A stretch of DNA of 63,901 nt from Pseudomonadota bacterium (GCA_022360315.1 JAKSDA010000491.1:1-63901); one strand, 5' to 3'. Counted from the stretch's first letter, positions 1-8,851 are shown. The notes: generated by a model not told the origin, from the letters alone. Numbers and translations are program-made.

Positions 1-20
1 CACACCCTGTCAAACTAATT

Positions 21-1124
21 GTGATGGCAGCAATCCCAACCATGATGGACGTCGCAAAACGCGCCAACACGACGGTCGCAACGGTCTCCCGAGTTGTCAA
101 CAATGTCGGCTATGTCAGTACCTCGTTACGAGAACGAGTCCAGGCGGCCATCGCGGAGGTTGGTTACGTTCCCAACGCCAACGCCCGCACACTCAGAACC
201 AAGCGCTCGCGTACGATCGGTGTCGTCGTCGGCGACCTGATGAATCCGTATTCCGTCGAGTTGGCAAACGCCGTTACAGGAGCGGCTGTGGCCTACGGCT
301 ACACGACGTTTATTGCCGCTGCCACCGATGATGTGGACTGAGATATCTCTGTGATCGAAGCATTCCACCGCCAGCGGGTCGATGGCCTCGTCGTTGCTAC
401 GCTTCAAACCGACAGGTCCGATGCCGCCCTCCTGCGACTGGCCGAACACCGAATGCCGATCGTGTTGGTTGGCCGTGAACTCGAACATGATATGGCCGAC
501 TCGATCTCCGCTGGTTTTCGTCGCGGTGGACGCATTGCCACTCAACATCTCATCGACTTGGGGCATCGCCGTATTGCGTTTGTCGGGGCAGATCTCGACG
601 AAGCCAGTCGCGTCACTCGCCTGCAAGGATACGTCGACGCTCTCAAAGCAGCGGGCTTTCGCGTTCGTCCTGAGTACGTGATCGGCAGCCGCCAAGCGGC
701 GGATAGCCCGCGCTATTCTCGACGCGGAACTGGCTACCAGGCCACGCTTCAGTTGTTGAAGTTGCCGTCTCGGCCCACGGCCATTTTCGCGCGCAACGAT
801 CATACAGCCTTTGGCGTGACGCAGGCTCTAACAGAGATGGGCCTGAGCATACCGGAAGACATGTCGGTGGTCGGATTCGACAACATTCCAATGACTGGCC
901 TGGTCACGCCGACCTTGACTTCGGTGAGTCAACCGACCAAGGACGAGGGCAGAATCGCCGTGGAGTGCTTATTGCGCAGGATTGAGCGCCCAGACGAAGA
1001 CACAGAACGACGCAAGATCTTGCTCGAGTGTGCACTCGTCGTGCGCGCGTCTTCGGCCCAATTGCGATCACAGTCTAAAAAATTGCGCGGCAAAACGACG
1101 GCAAAGCGTGCCACTTCTAAATAA
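21..1124 (+). pseudogene. LacI-family transcriptional regulator interrupted by an in-frame TGA
   Basis: One reading frame encodes a complete LacI/GalR repressor apart from a single TGA at 339-341. The N-terminal part holds the helix-turn-helix (MMDVAKRANTTVATVSRVV) and hinge, followed by the start of the periplasmic-binding-like domain (TIGVVVGDLMNPY). After the stop the same frame continues through the rest of the sugar-binding domain (VDGLVVATL, GHRRIAFVGADL, FARNDHTAFG, SVVGFDNIPM). There is no frameshift, so a single CGA-to-TGA change would explain it. The start may be GTG 21, ATG 24 or ATG 42/45. The family represses sugar catabolic operons; the neighbouring SDR and uronate genes suggest it controlled them. 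Sequencing error, a true nonsense mutation or readthrough cannot be told apart here. Confidence 0.85.
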
Positions 1125-1165
1125 TCGAACAGGCCAAACCCACCCTGACGGAAAGAAGCAGCATC

Positions 1166-1939
1166 ATGAACAGTCTTGAAAATAAGCGAGCACTCGTAAC
1201 CGGCACCAGCGGCGGGATCGGGCGGGCCACAGCGATCGAACTCGCGCGCAACGGGGCGCGTGTCGCCATACACGGATTCAGAAACCTCGAGGCGACGGAA
1301 GAGACTGCCTTGTTGGTGCGATCTGAGGCAGGGAGTTCGTACGAGGTTCCGGTTCTGGCTGGAGACCTATCCGACGCCGCGGCCGCGCACCAGGTTGTCG
1401 AAACCGCCGAGCGCGATTTGGGAGGTCTCGATATTTTAGTGAACAATGCGGGAGATCTGGTCCAACGCACGCCGTTGGCAGAAATGACGGCGGATTTCTT
1501 TTCGCGCGTGATGGGCGCCAATGTGCACAGTGCGCTGTTCTGCACCCAGGCTGCTGCCAAAAGCATGCTCGCATCAGAAAAGCGCGGATGCATCGTCAAC
1601 ATGGCATCGTTGGCGGCGTGGAATGGCGGTGGCCCCGGCTCGGCAGCCTACGCCACGGCCAAAGGCGCGATCGTCTCCCTGACCAAGGCTCTGGCCAAAG
1701 AGCTGGCTCCATACGGTATTCGCGTCAACTGCGTGTCACCAGGGCTCATTGGCAACACGGCCTTTCACGCTCGCTTCACGAAGCCGGCCGCATTCGAAGC
1801 GGACGTGCAGAGCATCCCGCTCGGACGAAGCGGCGAGCCGAGTGAGGTGGCGAGTGTCATCGCCTTCTTGGCCAGCGATGACTCGGCTTTTCTCGTCGGC
1901 GAAACGATCGAAATCAACGGTGGCATGTACATGCGCTAA
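1166..1939 (+). CDS. SDR-family NAD(P)-dependent oxidoreductase, possibly a uronate (DEH) reductase
   Basis: A 257-residue classical short-chain dehydrogenase/reductase. Visible motifs are the nucleotide-binding TGTSGGIG near residue 13, NNAG near 93, the active-site Ser region (NMASLAAW), the YATAK catalytic Tyr/Lys, and the C-terminal EINGGMYMR typical of FabG-like enzymes. It lies about 40 bases after the LacI-type gene, and its stop is 15 bases before the start of a decayed MFS transporter, so the three were probably one operon. FabG-like SDRs in alginate loci reduce 4-deoxy-L-erythro-5-hexoseulose uronate (DEH) to 2-keto-3-deoxygluconate. The adjacent kdgF makes that role plausible here, but substrate cannot be read from the sequence. 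Confidence 0.9.
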   Translation: MNSLENKRALVTGTSGGIGRATAIELARNGARVAIHGFRNLEATEETALLVRSEAGSSYEVPVLAGDLSDAAAAHQVVETAERDLGGLDILVNNAGDLVQRTPLAEMTADFFSRVMGANVHSALFCTQAAAKSMLASEKRGCIVNMASLAAWNGGGPGSAAYATAKGAIVSLTKALAKELAPYGIRVNCVSPGLIGNTAFHARFTKPAAFEADVQSIPLGRSGEPSEVASVIAFLASDDSAFLVGETIEINGGMYMR

Positions 1940-1954
1940 GGCCCGAGCAGGAGC

Positions 1955-2286
1955 ATGGCGCAGATTGTTGGCCTCCATCGGTGGATAATGAGCCTCGTCG
2001 CACTCGCGAGGTGAACTATATTGATCGCAGCGCACTGGCGATTATGTCGTGCTCTGCTGGGACTCGGTGAAGCCGACAATTGGCCAGGGCTGTGAAGTCC
2101 AACGCGGAGTGGTTTCCCATTCAGGAGCGGGCCTTTGCTCACGGCATCTTCAATTCTGGCGCGGACTTGGCTCAATTGTGTCACCTATGTTGGTCGCGCT
2201 GCTTTACGTGGCGCTCGGATGAAAGCTGCCATCCCTGACTCTCGGGGTTCGCGGCATTTTGTGGATCGTGCCGTACCTAGCGGAGT
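1955..2286 (+). pseudogene. Decayed MFS (hexuronate-type) transporter remnant
   Basis: No open frame spans this stretch, but its three frames together spell the N-terminal half of an MFS transporter collinear with the intact one at 2681. Recognisable pieces are RWIMSLVALA, then VNYIDRSALAIM (intact copy: INYVDRGAMGIM), a deletion of roughly 70 residues, then GEADNWPG, KSNAEWFPIQERAFAHGIF (intact copy: KANAEWFPIKERALAQGIF), SIVSPMLVALLYVALG and GILWIVPYL. At least three frame changes and an internal stop are needed to join them. Its base composition is GC-rich like the host, and it starts 15 bases after the SDR stop behind AGGAGC, so it looks like the original transporter of this operon. The C-terminal half is missing. 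Confidence 0.8.
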
Positions 2287-2330
2287 AACTCGTAAATGAA
2301 AGATTTCTCCACTTATCCGAGGGTTGAGAT

Positions 2331-2684
2331 ATGAAATTTGAAAGCAAGATTTTTATGTCAGGGAAAGAGATGGAAATAGAGGATCTTGGTCAAGGCGTTA
2401 AACGTCAGTTGCTTGGTTATAATGACGAAATTTTGATGGCTAAGGTTTGGTTTGAAGAAGGGAGTGAAGGCTATGTTCATAGCCATGTTCATTCGCAATC
2501 TTCTTATGTAGAAAGTGGTAAATTTGATGTGAATATTGCTGGTGAGATAAAAACACTAGTAGCAGGCGATGCGTTCTATATTCCTCCCCATGTTAGCCAT
2601 GGCGCAGTATGTAAAAAAGCGGGTGTACTAATAGATGTTTTTAGTCCCATTAGAGAAGACTTTTTGAGGGGGGATAAAAAATGA
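2331..2684 (+). CDS. kdgF: Cupin protein, KdgF-like unsaturated uronate ketonisation enzyme
   Basis: A 117-residue single-domain cupin. The metal-binding motifs are clear: GYVHSHVHSQSSYVESGKF (His, His, Gln/Glu-type motif 1) and IPPHVSHGAV (motif 2). Length and the ending VFSPIREDFL agree with the KdgF family, which converts 4,5-unsaturated uronates from pectin or alginate breakdown into linear ketonised DEH. The stop overlaps the MFS start (ATGA), so the two genes are translationally coupled. Composition is visibly AT-rich, with many AAA, ATT, GTA and TTT codons, unlike the SDR upstream or everything after 4.3 kb. This marks it as recently imported, perhaps from a marine gammaproteobacterial polysaccharide locus (inference). 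Confidence 0.82.
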   Translation: MKFESKIFMSGKEMEIEDLGQGVKRQLLGYNDEILMAKVWFEEGSEGYVHSHVHSQSSYVESGKFDVNIAGEIKTLVAGDAFYIPPHVSHGAVCKKAGVLIDVFSPIREDFLRGDKK

Positions 2685-3961
2685 ATACATTAAGAGGACT
2701 GCGGTGGTACGTACTCGGTTTGGTGGCTATCGCAACAATCATCAATTATGTCGATCGTGGTGCGATGGGTATTATGTGGCCGAGTATTTCGGAGGATCTC
2801 GGTTTTACGAAAGTTGACTACGCGAATATTCTTAACTCTTTCATGTTAGCTTATGCGATTGGTCAGGGGGTATTTGGCAAGCTATTCGACAAGATCGGTA
2901 CCCGGTTTGGTTTTGTGATTTCCATCGTGATTTGGTCGGTATCGATTGCTTTACATGCAATTGCTAAGACCGTAGGCCAATTTAGTCTTTTTCGAGGTAC
3001 GATGGGTTTTGGTGAAGCGGGTAACTGGCCTGGTGCGACAAAAGCAAATGCCGAATGGTTTCCTATTAAAGAGCGGGCCTTGGCGCAGGGTATTTTTAAT
3101 GCTGGTGCTTCGACAGGTGCGATCGTTTCACCGCTTCTTATTGCATGGTTATGGGCAATATGGGGCTGGCAGGCAACGTTTGTGGCAATTGCTGTAGTCG
3201 GGTTGATATGGATCCTGCCTTGGGTAATTTTATATAAATCAGGGCCGGAAACTCACCCTTGGCTATCTGACGAAGAAAGGGAATATATCTTATCCGGCCA
3301 GAAAAAACAGGAGGTTGCTGCAAGCGGCGGTAATGAGTTTGCGCCGGGTTGGTTTGAAATGTTGACCTACAAAGAGTCTTGGTCGGTCATTTTCTCGCGT
3401 TTCTTTTTGGATCCGGTGTGGTGGTTGTTTGTTGGTTGGTTGCCCATTTACTTGTCTGAGAAATATGGCTTTAATGTGAAGGAGATTGGTTTATATGCCT
3501 GGGTACCTTATGTCGGTTCAGCAATAGGTGCTGTATTTGGTGGCTGGCTATGTGGCCGCTGTCTTGGCTCGGGTTGGAGTGTTAACAGAGCCAGGAAGTT
3601 TGTCATTACATTGGGCGGCATCATTATGTTTCCCGCGTTGGTTTTAACGGCTTTTGCTGGAAGCCCACTAGTTGCTGTATTACTGATGGCGGTTATTTTA
3701 TTCGGGTTTCAAACAGCAATAGGTAATATTCAGACCTTGCCTAGCGATTATTTCTCTGGCAAGTCGGTCGGCTCTTTGGCCGGTATCGGTGGAACCGCTG
3801 CGGTGCTTTCCGTCATAATTCTGAACTGGTTAGTGCCTTTGATCGTGGATAATTTTAGTTATGTGCCAGTTTTTCTATTGGGTGCTTCTTTAGTGCCTCT
3901 GTCGGTTTTATCTGTGTGGTTGCTTGGCGGGCATATTCAAGCGGTTAAGCAGCGTATGTAG
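2681..3961 (+). CDS. MFS transporter, hexuronate/DEH type
   Basis: A 426-residue major facilitator with about 12 hydrophobic segments. It has NYVDRGAMGIMWP after the first helix, the GKLFDKIGTRFG loop (MFS motif between helices 2 and 3) and GFGEAGNWPGATKANAEWF, a combination characteristic of the hexuronate/anion-cation symporter branch (ExuT-like). It overlaps kdgF by ATGA and has the ribosome-binding run GAGGGGGG upstream. With kdgF it forms the AT-rich insert and probably imports unsaturated uronate monomers at the inner membrane. It is homologous to, and presumably functionally replaces, the decayed transporter just upstream. The precise substrate is inferred from context. Confidence 0.85.
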   Translation: MNTLRGLRWYVLGLVAIATIINYVDRGAMGIMWPSISEDLGFTKVDYANILNSFMLAYAIGQGVFGKLFDKIGTRFGFVISIVIWSVSIALHAIAKTVGQFSLFRGTMGFGEAGNWPGATKANAEWFPIKERALAQGIFNAGASTGAIVSPLLIAWLWAIWGWQATFVAIAVVGLIWILPWVILYKSGPETHPWLSDEEREYILSGQKKQEVAASGGNEFAPGWFEMLTYKESWSVIFSRFFLDPVWWLFVGWLPIYLSEKYGFNVKEIGLYAWVPYVGSAIGAVFGGWLCGRCLGSGWSVNRARKFVITLGGIIMFPALVLTAFAGSPLVAVLLMAVILFGFQTAIGNIQTLPSDYFSGKSVGSLAGIGGTAAVLSVIILNWLVPLIVDNFSYVPVFLLGASLVPLSVLSVWLLGGHIQAVKQRM

Positions 3962-3968
3962 ATAAGCT

Positions 3969-4006
3969 CTGCAAGTGCTGCACTCACTACCGTGTAGCAT
4001 TTGCAG
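3969..4006 (+). terminator. Strong stem-loop after the imported kdgF-MFS pair
   Basis: Seven bases after the MFS stop, 15 consecutive base pairs form (two of them G-U), with arms 3969-3983 and 3992-4006 around an 8-base loop, followed by AAAATTT. The U tract is short, but the stem is long. It most likely ends the kdgF-MFS transcript and travelled with the imported segment. Confidence 0.65.
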
Positions 4007-4171
4007 AAAATTTACCATCGTTGTCAGCAATGGTGCAAAATGGCTGTGTTCGAGAAGCTGTTCGCGAAATCAGAAGATGGCTCTTATCTGACATGAACTT
4101 CACTCGATAGCGCAAGCGTCAAGGCTGCAAAAGGGGGATAAGACGGGCCGAGGCCCAACACGTCGTGGAAA

Positions 4172-4197
4172 ATTGCCCGGTCAGACGATCGGGCAAT
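4172..4197 (-). terminator. Perfect 8-bp hairpin between convergent genes
   Basis: ATTGCCCG and CGGGCAAT pair perfectly around a 10-base loop. Read on the minus strand the stem is followed by TTTTCC, which fits a weak terminator for the minus-strand operon ending at 4296. Apart from this and the hairpin at 3969-4006, I see nothing coding in 3962-4295. Confidence 0.4.
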
Positions 4198-4295
4198 CTG
4201 ATAAACCGTCTATAAACACGCAAATGTCCACGACAATCATATGGCAGAGTAGGCCCTTGATGCGGTCGTCCTTCGCGCTCCCGAGGCCCAAGATG

Positions 4296-6728
4296 CTATT
4301 GGCCGGGTTGGCGGAAGACGGTCAACAGGGAATAATCGTCGAACTGGTCGACGCCGTCGGTGTGGGCGCGCAGTTGCTCGTCGACGGCCTCGAGCGCTTC
4401 CACGGCGCCGGGCGGCGGGTCGGACAGTAGCGAGAGCAGGCGTTTTTGGCCAAAATGCTGGCCCTGGGAATCGCGCGCGTCAATCACACCGTCGGTGTAG
4501 CCAACGACCAGTTCGCCCTTTTCGATCACGACCTGGGCGACGCCAAACTCGGCGCCCGGTATGATGCCCACAGCCGGTCCGGTCGCCTCGAGATGTTTGC
4601 GCACACCGTCTCGATTGCACAAAAAAAGCGGCGGATGGCCGCAATTGATGTACAGCATGCGCCCGCTCTCGGGGACCAGGGCGCCGAAAAACAAGGTGGC
4701 AAACATGTCGAGCTCGCGGTGGGTGTGCGCGACATAATCGTTGGTCAGACACACGCTGCGACGCAGGGCGATCTCGAGCCGCCACAGCAGGGCCTCGGCC
4801 GCGATCGGCTCGTCAACTGGCCCGGCCTCGGTGGACACCTCGGGCCGAGCTGACTCGTCACCGGCGCCGCTGTCGTCGCGCGTGTCGTGAGGGGCTGGCT
4901 GGGTGGCCCAGCTGGGTTGACGACACGGCGCAAAATTGGCCCGCTCGGCCGGGCTGTCCGGCCGGGGGGCGCGCTGGGTGGCATGCTCGGCAATCCAGTC
5001 GATCTGCGCAAATGCACGCAGCAAACTCCGGATCAATCCCATGAAAATGGCCGCGCCGACCCCCTTGTCGCAGACGTCGGCAATGACCAGACCGTAGCAA
5101 CCGTCGCCGAGGTGAAATGCGTCGTAGAAATCTCCGCTGACCAGCCGGGCCGGGTGCACGCTCGCGGCCAGCTGCCAGTCCGGTATTCGCGGTAGCTGGC
5201 CGGGCAGAAAGTTGGCCTGAATATCCCGGCCAATGTGCATCTCCTGCTCGAGCCGCATGAGCTGGGCTCGCTGTCCGATCAGTGTCTGGTTGTACAGCGA
5301 AATGGTCGCCTGCGAGGCCAGCGATTCGGCGACTCGCTCCTGGTAGGGGTTGAACGGGACCACCTGGCCGGTCTCGGGATCCTGGGCGTTGAGCAATTGC
5401 AGCGCACCGACCGCGTCGCCGTTGGTGGCCAGCGGCACGGTCAAGCAGCTGATCGTGCGGTAGCCGAGGACACGGTCGAATTCTCTGGCCCGCGATACGT
5501 CAAAGCCAATCTTGGGATGGTAAATGTCGGGCACATTGATCGAACGGCGCTCGATGACCGCACAGGTCGTGATATTGCGGTAGTTGTACCGGCCGGTCTC
5601 GGCATCGCGAATCTGTAGCGATGGATAGGGCGCAGTCCGGCCCGAAGTGCCGCCAAAGACCAACCCCTTGGAATTGGTCCGCATTACCGCGAATCGCAGG
5701 GTGTTGTCGGGACCCCGCAGATACAGGGTGCCCGCATCGGCGTGACAGAGTTTCATGGCCTCGACCACGATCCGCTCCATCAGGCGCTCCTGGCTTTGTT
5801 CCTTGCTCAGCGCAATGCCCAGCGGCAAGACCACCTCGGTGAAATCATGGGCCAGGGCCTCGAGCTCGGTGTTTCGACTCTGCAACGCCGCCAACTCGCT
5901 CTTGAGACGTGTGCGACCGACGATCCGGCCGACTCGGGCATAGATCAGTCCCTCGGAGCCCTGCAAGGCCAGGATGTCGGCGATGTCTGGACCGAGGCAG
6001 CGCTCGAGCCTGGTCTCGCTCTCGCTCTCGGACTCGTAGACCAGGACCACCGGCGGAATGGTGATGTCGTGATCCGCGCGAAGGTCGCGCAGACAAACCT
6101 CGCCCAGCTGGCCGGGCAGATCCAGGCCCAAAAACAACACATCGAAGCGCCCGAAGTGCAACATCTGGCGGATCTGATGGCTGTCCTCGGCCCAGGTGAT
6201 GTCGTGGCTCGCGCTCTTGAGTACCGCCTCGAGCACGGCCCGCGCCGAAGGACTCACCACGATGAGCAGACGCGCCCGCAGGCCGTCGCCGCCGCGCACC
6301 CGGTCGGGGGATAAATGGACGCGGAAGATGTTGCGGTTCTTGCCTCCCCGGTGCTCGTAGTCGAACTCGTCGACACTGCGCGAGGCGAGAAACAAGCCCA
6401 GGCCGCCCTCGCGGCGCTCGTCGAGCGATACCGCGCCAATTCCCTCATCGAGAGCGTTGCGCGGGTCGTAGGCCCGGGCCGTATCCTCGATGCAAATGGT
6501 CAGGACATCCTGGCCAATGTCAGCCGCGACCGTGAGCGAGCCGGCCTCGCCCAGGGCCTGATAGCCGTGCAATACGATGTTGGTTGCGACCTCGTCGACC
6601 GCGAGGCGCAAGCGGTACTGGGTATGGCGCTCGAGCCCGGCCGCCTTGCCGGCAGAAATCACGTACTCGGCAATGATGGTCAGAGACGAGAGATCGGCCG
6701 GCACGACCAGCGGGGGCAGGGTACTCAT
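4296..6728 (-). CDS. Fused RsbW-like kinase / degenerate receiver / GAF / PP2C (SpoIIE-type) phosphatase
   Basis: 810 residues with four modules. Residues about 10-140 are a GHKL anti-sigma-type kinase (N box DEVATNIVLHGYQ, G2 box EGGLGLFLASRSVDEF). About 150-265 is a CheY-like fold without the usual acidic pocket (VVSPSARA) or phosphoacceptor Asp (DVLFLGLDLPG). About 300-480 is a GAF domain. About 500-805 is a PP2C/SpoIIE phosphatase with metal ligands in SGDFYDAF, IADVCDKGVGAAIFM, GYTDGVIDARD and DDYSLLTV, split by a Pro-rich insert of roughly 60 residues. Kinase and phosphatase of a partner switch are normally separate proteins; here both could act on the STAS protein encoded at 8878. Its start overlaps the glgX stop (ATGA), so it is the last gene of an STAS-glgX-kinase/phosphatase operon. 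Confidence 0.85.
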   Translation of the reverse strand: MSTLPPLVVPADLSSLTIIAEYVISAGKAAGLERHTQYRLRLAVDEVATNIVLHGYQALGEAGSLTVAADIGQDVLTICIEDTARAYDPRNALDEGIGAVSLDERREGGLGLFLASRSVDEFDYEHRGGKNRNIFRVHLSPDRVRGGDGLRARLLIVVSPSARAVLEAVLKSASHDITWAEDSHQIRQMLHFGRFDVLFLGLDLPGQLGEVCLRDLRADHDITIPPVVLVYESESESETRLERCLGPDIADILALQGSEGLIYARVGRIVGRTRLKSELAALQSRNTELEALAHDFTEVVLPLGIALSKEQSQERLMERIVVEAMKLCHADAGTLYLRGPDNTLRFAVMRTNSKGLVFGGTSGRTAPYPSLQIRDAETGRYNYRNITTCAVIERRSINVPDIYHPKIGFDVSRAREFDRVLGYRTISCLTVPLATNGDAVGALQLLNAQDPETGQVVPFNPYQERVAESLASQATISLYNQTLIGQRAQLMRLEQEMHIGRDIQANFLPGQLPRIPDWQLAASVHPARLVSGDFYDAFHLGDGCYGLVIADVCDKGVGAAIFMGLIRSLLRAFAQIDWIAEHATQRAPRPDSPAERANFAPCRQPSWATQPAPHDTRDDSGAGDESARPEVSTEAGPVDEPIAAEALLWRLEIALRRSVCLTNDYVAHTHRELDMFATLFFGALVPESGRMLYINCGHPPLFLCNRDGVRKHLEATGPAVGIIPGAEFGVAQVVIEKGELVVGYTDGVIDARDSQGQHFGQKRLLSLLSDPPPGAVEALEAVDEQLRAHTDGVDQFDDYSLLTVFRQPGQ

Positions 6729-8851
6729 CGCATCCGTCCGGTCAAAACCACAACCGAGCGCGCCTTTACCGCAACCGCACGCTGGTCGGATAAACTCGGC
6801 TCGGAACCCGGTGGGCAGATATCATCGGGCGATGGGGCCGCTGTATCGGCGAAACCATGCCAGGCCAGCTCGGGAGCCAGACGCGGCAATTCGAAATCGT
6901 GGTCTTCCCAGTGCATGTTCATGGCCACGTAAATGATGTCGGCGACGGTTTGGCCGGGCCGGGCCGGCTGGCCGCACAGCATGAAAGCCAGAGTGCGGCT
7001 GCCGTATGAATGGTCCTGTTGCCAGGCCACCACGCCGTGCCAGGAGATGTCGGGAAAGCCGCTGCCCGTGGTATCGGTGCCGGTGAGATGCTGCGAGCTG
7101 CGCAGCACGGGATGGGCCTTGCGGAACGCGATGAAGTGCTTGAAGAAGCGAAAAAGGTCGCGATTGCGCTCGAGCAATGACCAGTCGAGCCACGAGACCT
7201 CGCTGTCGTGGCAGTAGGGGTTGTTGTTGCCGCCCTGGGTCCGGCCGACCTCGTCGCCCATGACCAGCATGGGCACGCCCTGGGACAGAAGCAGCATGGC
7301 GACCGCGTTTTTTGTCTGCTGGCGGCGCAGCGCCGTGATCACCGGATCGTCGGTCGGCCCTTCGTGGCCGCAATTCCAGCTCAGATTGTAGTCGTTGCCG
7401 TCGCGGCTGTACTCGGCGTTGGCCCAGTTGTGTTTTTGATTGTAGGAAAAAAGGTCGGCCAGGGTGAAGCCGTCGTGGGCGGTGACGAAGTTTATCGACG
7501 CGTTCGGGCCGCGCCACGAATAGAGGTCGGGCGAGCCGGCAATACGCCTGGCCATCTCCTCGGTCTGGCCCAGGTCGCCCTTCACAAAGCGCCGTACGGT
7601 GTCGCGAAAGCGGTCGTTCCACTCGGCCCACCGTTCGTTCTCGGAAAACTGGCCTACCTGGTACAGGCCGCCCGCATCCCATGCTTCGGCGATGAGCTTG
7701 CATTTGGCCAGGATCGGGTCGTAGGCCAGGGCCTCGATGAGCGGCGGGTTGGCCAGCGGAGCGCCGCTGGCGTCGCGGCCCAAGATGGCGGCCAGGTCGA
7801 AGCGAAAGCCGTCGATGTGATACTCGGCCGCCCAGTAGCGCAGGCAATCGAGCACGTGATTGCGCACAATGGGATTGTTGCAGTTGAGAGTGTTGCCGAC
7901 TCCGCTGAAATTGAGGTAATCGCCGTCGGGCGACAGTATGTAGTAGGTCTTGTTGTCGATGCCGCGATACGAGATGGTCGGGCCATGCCCGGTCCCCTCG
8001 GCAGTGTGGTTAAACACCACGTCGAGGATCACTTCAATTCCGTGTTTGTGCAGGGTTTTGATCAGCGTCTTGAGCTCGTCCACCTGCATGCCAAAGCGGC
8101 CGGTCATGGCGTAGCCAGCCTTGGGGGCGAAGAATCCGATGGTGTTGTAACCCCAGTAATTCACCAGACGCTCACCGGTCTCGGGATTGATCCGCTGATT
8201 CTCGAGTTCGTTGAATTCAAAGATGGGCATGAGCTCGACGCAGTTGACGCCGAGCTCCTGTAGATAGGGGATTTTTTCCCGAATAGCGGCAAACGTGCCC
8301 GGATGCTTGACCCCCGAGGTGGGGTGCCGGGTAAACCCGCGCACGTGCATTTCGTAGATGATGAGGTCTTCGATGGGAATCTCGAGCGGACGGTCGCTCT
8401 CCCAGTCGAAGTCGTCGAATACGATGCGGCCGCGGTGGACGTAGACGTCGCTGTGGCTTTGACCGGCGCCCCAGGTGTCGCGGCCGCCAATGGCTTTGGC
8501 GTAGGGATCGAGCATGATGCGCCGCGCATCGAACCTGTGGCCGTGGTCGGGATCCCACGGGCCGTCCAGGCGATAGCCGTATTCGATGTCTTCGAAATCG
8601 AGGTCGAACACCACCATGGCAAACACGTTGCCGATGCGAAACTCATCGGGAAACGGAATTTCGATCAGGGGCTCGGAGGCGTGTCGCTCGAATAACACCA
8701 GAGTGCACGCCGTGGCATAGCGGGAAAAAATCGAGAAATTGGTCCCGTTGGGAACCCGGCTGGCGCCAAATGGCAGTGGTCGACCGGGTCGCAGTTTCCA
8801 CCCCTCATGGTCGTGGGTGGCGTGAGAATCGATGCGGGCGATGTCGATCAC
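6725..8851 (-). CDS. glgX: Glycogen debranching enzyme GlgX (isoamylase, GH13)
   Basis: A 708-residue isoamylase-type alpha-1,6-glucosidase that trims limit dextrins during glycogen breakdown. An N-terminal CBM48-like domain (PLPFGASRVPNGTNFSIFS) precedes a GH13 barrel with the conserved regions DVVFNHTAEG, DGFRFDLAAILG (nucleophile Asp), KLIAEAWDAGG (acid/base Glu) and NFVTAHDGFTL. The start is GTG 8851, supported by GAGG seven bases upstream. It lies 26 bases after the STAS gene and overlaps the kinase/phosphatase gene by four bases. A partner-switch pair flanking a storage-polysaccharide enzyme suggests joint expression, perhaps in stress or stationary phase (inference). Confidence 0.95.
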   Translation of the reverse strand: MIDIARIDSHATHDHEGWKLRPGRPLPFGASRVPNGTNFSIFSRYATACTLVLFERHASEPLIEIPFPDEFRIGNVFAMVVFDLDFEDIEYGYRLDGPWDPDHGHRFDARRIMLDPYAKAIGGRDTWGAGQSHSDVYVHRGRIVFDDFDWESDRPLEIPIEDLIIYEMHVRGFTRHPTSGVKHPGTFAAIREKIPYLQELGVNCVELMPIFEFNELENQRINPETGERLVNYWGYNTIGFFAPKAGYAMTGRFGMQVDELKTLIKTLHKHGIEVILDVVFNHTAEGTGHGPTISYRGIDNKTYYILSPDGDYLNFSGVGNTLNCNNPIVRNHVLDCLRYWAAEYHIDGFRFDLAAILGRDASGAPLANPPLIEALAYDPILAKCKLIAEAWDAGGLYQVGQFSENERWAEWNDRFRDTVRRFVKGDLGQTEEMARRIAGSPDLYSWRGPNASINFVTAHDGFTLADLFSYNQKHNWANAEYSRDGNDYNLSWNCGHEGPTDDPVITALRRQQTKNAVAMLLLSQGVPMLVMGDEVGRTQGGNNNPYCHDSEVSWLDWSLLERNRDLFRFFKHFIAFRKAHPVLRSSQHLTGTDTTGSGFPDISWHGVVAWQQDHSYGSRTLAFMLCGQPARPGQTVADIIYVAMNMHWEDHDFELPRLAPELAWHGFADTAAPSPDDICPPGSEPSLSDQRAVAVKARSVVVLTGRMR

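Noticed and set aside
1940..2330. Insertion-sequence remnant after the SDR gene
   Set aside because: No terminal repeats or transposase motifs; the frames match an MFS transporter collinear with the one downstream.
7208..8263. Plus-strand open frame of 351 codons opposite glgX
   Set aside because: Antisense shadow of a clear GH13 enzyme; its Val/Gly/His-rich translation has no motif or ribosome-binding site.
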